NCBI RefSeq assembly: GCF_004118325.1
Contig: NZ_RDFA01000006.1
Coordinates: forward strand, 1 to 64,000
DNA: 64,000 nucleotides
DNA from: Halorientalis pallida
GTDB taxonomy: Archaea; Halobacteriota; Halobacteria; Halobacteriales; Haloarculaceae
Direction: 5' to 3'
The translations under genes and the position numbers were made by a program. Below the pieces are notes generated by a model. That model saw only the letters and a program-made list of their open reading frames with translations, did no database searches and was not told the DNA's origin. This document shows, one piece after another, positions 61,852-64,000 of this stretch (position 1 is the stretch's first letter; every line of letters starts with the position of its first letter).

Positions 61852-62216
61852 CTGACGAGGGTCACCGTCGTTTCGGCGTTCAACAGGACGAACTCGAGCG
61901 TCTCGTCGAAGTTGATCTTCCCGAGCGGGCTCCGCTCGCCCCCGGCGACGACCAGGCGGTCGAACTGCTCCTGCTCGGCGAGTTCGACCAGCCGACTGCC
62001 GGGGTGGCCCGAGAGATGCCGGATGTCGGGCTCCATACTCGTCTCGGCTAGTCGCTCGCGGATCTCGGTCTCGATCTCCTCGGGTGTGAGGGTGATGTCT
62101 TCGCGGTCGACGATGGCGACCGTCACCGCGTCGCCGGCTTCCTCGGCCCGCGTGACCGTGTCGGCGAGCGCCTCGAACGATCCGTCGCTGCCGCCGATGC
62201 CCAGCAACACTTTCAT
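61848..62216 (-). CDS. Small universal stress protein-like protein
   Basis: A 122-residue short Usp-fold protein starting MKVLLGIGGSDGSFEAL, ending DRLVVAGGERSPLGKINFDETLEFVLLNAETTVTLVR, where GGERSPLGK...G resembles the Usp ATP motif. Translationally coupled to the GNAT gene by ATGA overlap. The frame is open upstream; 62216 gives the proper Usp start. Confidence 0.85.
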   Translation of the reverse strand: MKVLLGIGGSDGSFEALADTVTRAEEAGDAVTVAIVDREDITLTPEEIETEIRERLAETSMEPDIRHLSGHPGSRLVELAEQEQFDRLVVAGGERSPLGKINFDETLEFVLLNAETTVTLVR

Positions 62217-62346
62217 ATTCGTGCCCTCGCGCCGACGGGTCAAAAACCCTCAACACGTTTCCACCGCCACAAGGGCCACGCCGCTGCGTCAGACGTGCGG
62301 CCGACACCGCCGATACGCTTTTTCGCCCGGGGGACAGACACCTGAT

Positions 62347-63087
62347 ATGCCCGATTCTCCCGTGTCCGACGCCGACGATCGGCCCGGCGACGACCACGAC
62401 GCCCGGGAGTCCCCGACCGAGGACCAGCCCACAGACGCGGCCGCCGACCAGCAGGACGACGCCGACCAGTCGCCCAACCCGTCCGTGCCCGATGCGGACG
62501 AGTCCGCGGGCACGTCTCCACAGCCCTCCGTGCCTGATGATGTCCAGAAGTACGACCGCTTCAAGAAGATCGAGGGCGGCACGTACGACCGGGCCAACGA
62601 GTTCCTGCGGGACCGAACCTACATCACCGCCCGCGAGTGGGCGATCGCCCGCCTGTGTGCGGACTTCCGGACCGAGACCGGCGTCGAGATGACAAAGATC
62701 GGTGAGAACCTGCCGGAACTGGTCCCGTTCATGACCGACACCTACACGCCCCAGGCGGTCAACCAGGCCCGCGCCGCCTTCGAGGAGAAGGTCCGCAAGG
62801 CCGGCGCGACCTTCCTCTACGGCGCGATGTGTGACTTCTTCACCGCCGAAGAGCTGGACGACGTGATGTACGAGGCCACCGAGGTGGCGAAGTTCCTGCT
62901 GGAAGTCGAGGGCGTCGAACTCTCCGTCGAGGAGGAACTCGAAGCCGAGGACCGCATCTCCGAGGTCATGCGGGACGTGCGGGAACACTCCGCCGCCCTC
63001 CGGCACGACGAGTGTCCCCACTGCGGCGGCGAACTCGAGGGCGGCGAGAGCGACGGCGGCAACACGGCGGCGGAAGCCGACGACTGA
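62347..63087 (+). CDS. DUF5806-like haloarchaeal protein
   Basis: A 246-residue soluble protein: disordered acidic N-terminus (1-65), a helical core (about 66-205) with KYDRFKKIEGGTYDRANEFLRDRTYITAREWAIARLCADFRTE, which looks like a helix-turn-helix region, and a C-terminal half zinc motif CPHCGGE (about 222-228). Found across haloarchaea; function unknown. A TACGCTTTTTCGC promoter patch lies about 25-30 nt before the ATG. Confidence 0.8.
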   Translation: MPDSPVSDADDRPGDDHDARESPTEDQPTDAAADQQDDADQSPNPSVPDADESAGTSPQPSVPDDVQKYDRFKKIEGGTYDRANEFLRDRTYITAREWAIARLCADFRTETGVEMTKIGENLPELVPFMTDTYTPQAVNQARAAFEEKVRKAGATFLYGAMCDFFTAEELDDVMYEATEVAKFLLEVEGVELSVEEELEAEDRISEVMRDVREHSAALRHDECPHCGGELEGGESDGGNTAAEADD

Positions 63088-63177
63088 TCGACGACCGACG
63101 GGGGTTCGAGACTGGCAGTGTGTCGACGATAATTGACAGAAAAAGATATCACGCACGAGTCGACCGCGAGATCGATC

Positions 63178-63570
63178 ATGAATCCCGAGTGGAAGGTGAT
63201 CCTTCTGGACGGACTGATCGGCGTGTCGATGCTCGTGAACAGCTACCTGGGTGTCTCGTCGTCCGTCCAGTGGTGGGCCGTTGTCGTGTTCGTCGGGGCG
63301 GCCGTCTGGAACGCCGGAATCTTCTATCGGGTGGAGCGGACGGCAGTCGAGGAGAGCCTCCGTGAGATACTGGTGGGTAGTCTCGTGATTGCCAGTCCCG
63401 TTCTGGTCGCAATCGCGATGGTCGTCTCGAACCACCCGCTGGCCGACACGATTCTGGTCGGTGTCTTCGCCGGGTTCGGGGCGGGTATCCTCGGGTACCG
63501 CTTCCTCTACGGGATCGTCCGCCCGATCCCCGAACGGCGTCTCGAACGGGCGAGCCGACGGGCTGTCTGA
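63178..63570 (+). CDS. Four-helix membrane protein, unknown function
   Basis: A 130-residue protein with about four membrane helices (about 8-25, 30-48, 62-85, 88-110) and a basic C-terminal tail (RPIPERRLERASRR). No family recognised. MNPEWKVI at 63178 is chosen; an ATT/TTG-open frame exists upstream. Confidence 0.65.
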   Translation: MNPEWKVILLDGLIGVSMLVNSYLGVSSSVQWWAVVVFVGAAVWNAGIFYRVERTAVEESLREILVGSLVIASPVLVAIAMVVSNHPLADTILVGVFAGFGAGILGYRFLYGIVRPIPERRLERASRRAV

Positions 63571-63571
63571 G

Positions 63572-64000
63572 TCACCGGACCAGGTAGTACGGGTCCTCGG
63601 CGATCCGGGGTTCGAGCGCGTCCCGCAGGTCCCGTGCCGACACGGAGACGACGCGCAGACCGTTGAGGTCGTGGTGGTCGAGGACGCCGTCGTCGATCAG
63701 GTCTCGCTGGATGCCCAGGCGGTCCCAGAAGTAGAGGTAGTTGTTCTTGCTGTAGTTGCGCTGGGTGATCTCCTCTTCCGTGCCGCCGGGGTACCGGACC
63801 GTCCCGTCGATCTCGACCGTCTCGCTGTAGGGTACGTCGGTGACCCGTTCGATGTAGTGCAGTTGCGTGCTGACGAGCCAGCGGGTGCCGATGTCGAGGA
63901 TGCGCACGTCGTCGCGCTCTAGCTGGGCGTAACAGCCGTCCGGGCCGAAGGTGTCCCTGACCGTACAGCCGTCGAAGCGGTAGTCCCCACACACCTGGAT
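63572..64000 (-). CDS. Conserved protein of unknown function, 5' end cut by the window
   Basis: The frame is open to the window edge, so the N-terminus is missing; at least 142 residues are visible. A Cys-rich opening (CGDYRFDGCTVRDTFGPDGCYAQ) is followed by a beta-rich region and EEEITQRNYSKNNYLYFWDRLGIQRDLIDDG, ending ALEPRIAEDPYYLVR. Not recognised. Convergent with the preceding membrane gene, one base between stops. Confidence 0.65.
   Translation of the reverse strand: MQVCGDYRFDGCTVRDTFGPDGCYAQLERDDVRILDIGTRWLVSTQLHYIERVTDVPYSETVEIDGTVRYPGGTEEEITQRNYSKNNYLYFWDRLGIQRDLIDDGVLDHHDLNGLRVVSVSARDLRDALEPRIAEDPYYLVR

Noticed and set aside
61327-63435. Very long minus-strand frame continuing upstream of the GNAT gene
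   Set aside because: Only the last 174 codons are GNAT-like; the rest overlaps a Usp-like gene in another frame and is antisense to the DUF5806-like gene.

Overview
This window is chromosomal DNA of a haloarchaeon. The evidence is a GC-rich sequence, strongly acidic proteins, archaeal TATA-like promoters (many genes look leaderless), ribosomal protein S6e, UPF0058 and several haloarchaea-only families, plus a euryarchaeal chemotaxis/archaellum island containing two CheF-type adaptors. Gene content and order resemble the Haloarculaceae (Haloarcula/Halomicrobium type); the genus is an inference. No rRNA and no CRISPR array are present.

Layout. 1-8.3 kb: acyl-CoA dehydrogenase, tRNA-Cys, a membrane protein, then a compact four-gene exported set (P19-like lipoprotein, DUF7282-like protein, second P19-like lipoprotein, DyP/EfeB-like protein) that looks like a metal or haem handling module without its permease. 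8.5-8.9 kb: an intron-containing tRNA-Lys(UUU) followed by two 136-bp tandem units that each begin with a copy of the tRNA 3' end. 9-14.3 kb: small haloarchaeal proteins, two overlapping micro-genes and a siroheme nitrite/sulfite reductase. 14.3-16.2 kb: a decayed IS1341/IS605-type element with a broken tnpB. 16.3-30.7 kb: SDR, lipoprotein, glutaredoxin, flavin disulfide reductase, cupin, soluble chemoreceptor, Tat-exported CocE-type hydrolase, beta-CASP nuclease, ABC1 kinase, membrane hydrolase, S6e.

30.8-52.3 kb: the taxis and motility island. The order is cheF, then leftward cheF-HEAT-cheR-cheA-cheB, then rightward cheW, a RecA/KaiC-like ATPase, a winged-helix regulator with a small membrane partner, archaellin, two accessory genes, cheY-cheC-cheD and arlD/CE-F-F-G-H-I-J. 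Receptor signals reach CheA through CheW; CheR, CheB, CheC and CheD adapt the system; CheY with CheF carries the output to the archaellum, whose motor and export platform are ArlH, ArlI and ArlJ. The prepilin peptidase is not in the window.

52.3-64 kb: small conserved genes, a DHH phosphoesterase, stress proteins, and a rightward type IV secretion-like set (28-residue peptide, small membrane protein, VirB6/TrbL-like membrane protein, VirB4-like ATPase) preceded by three abutting palindromes.

The most unusual signal is a family of paired short hairpins (stems of 8-10 bp, 3-nt loops, two hairpins about 25 bp centre to centre). It occurs four times inside the broken tnpB, once in frame inside the nitrite/sulfite reductase, and probably in degenerate form inside the beta-CASP nuclease. 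These look like a small palindromic element able to insert into coding sequence.
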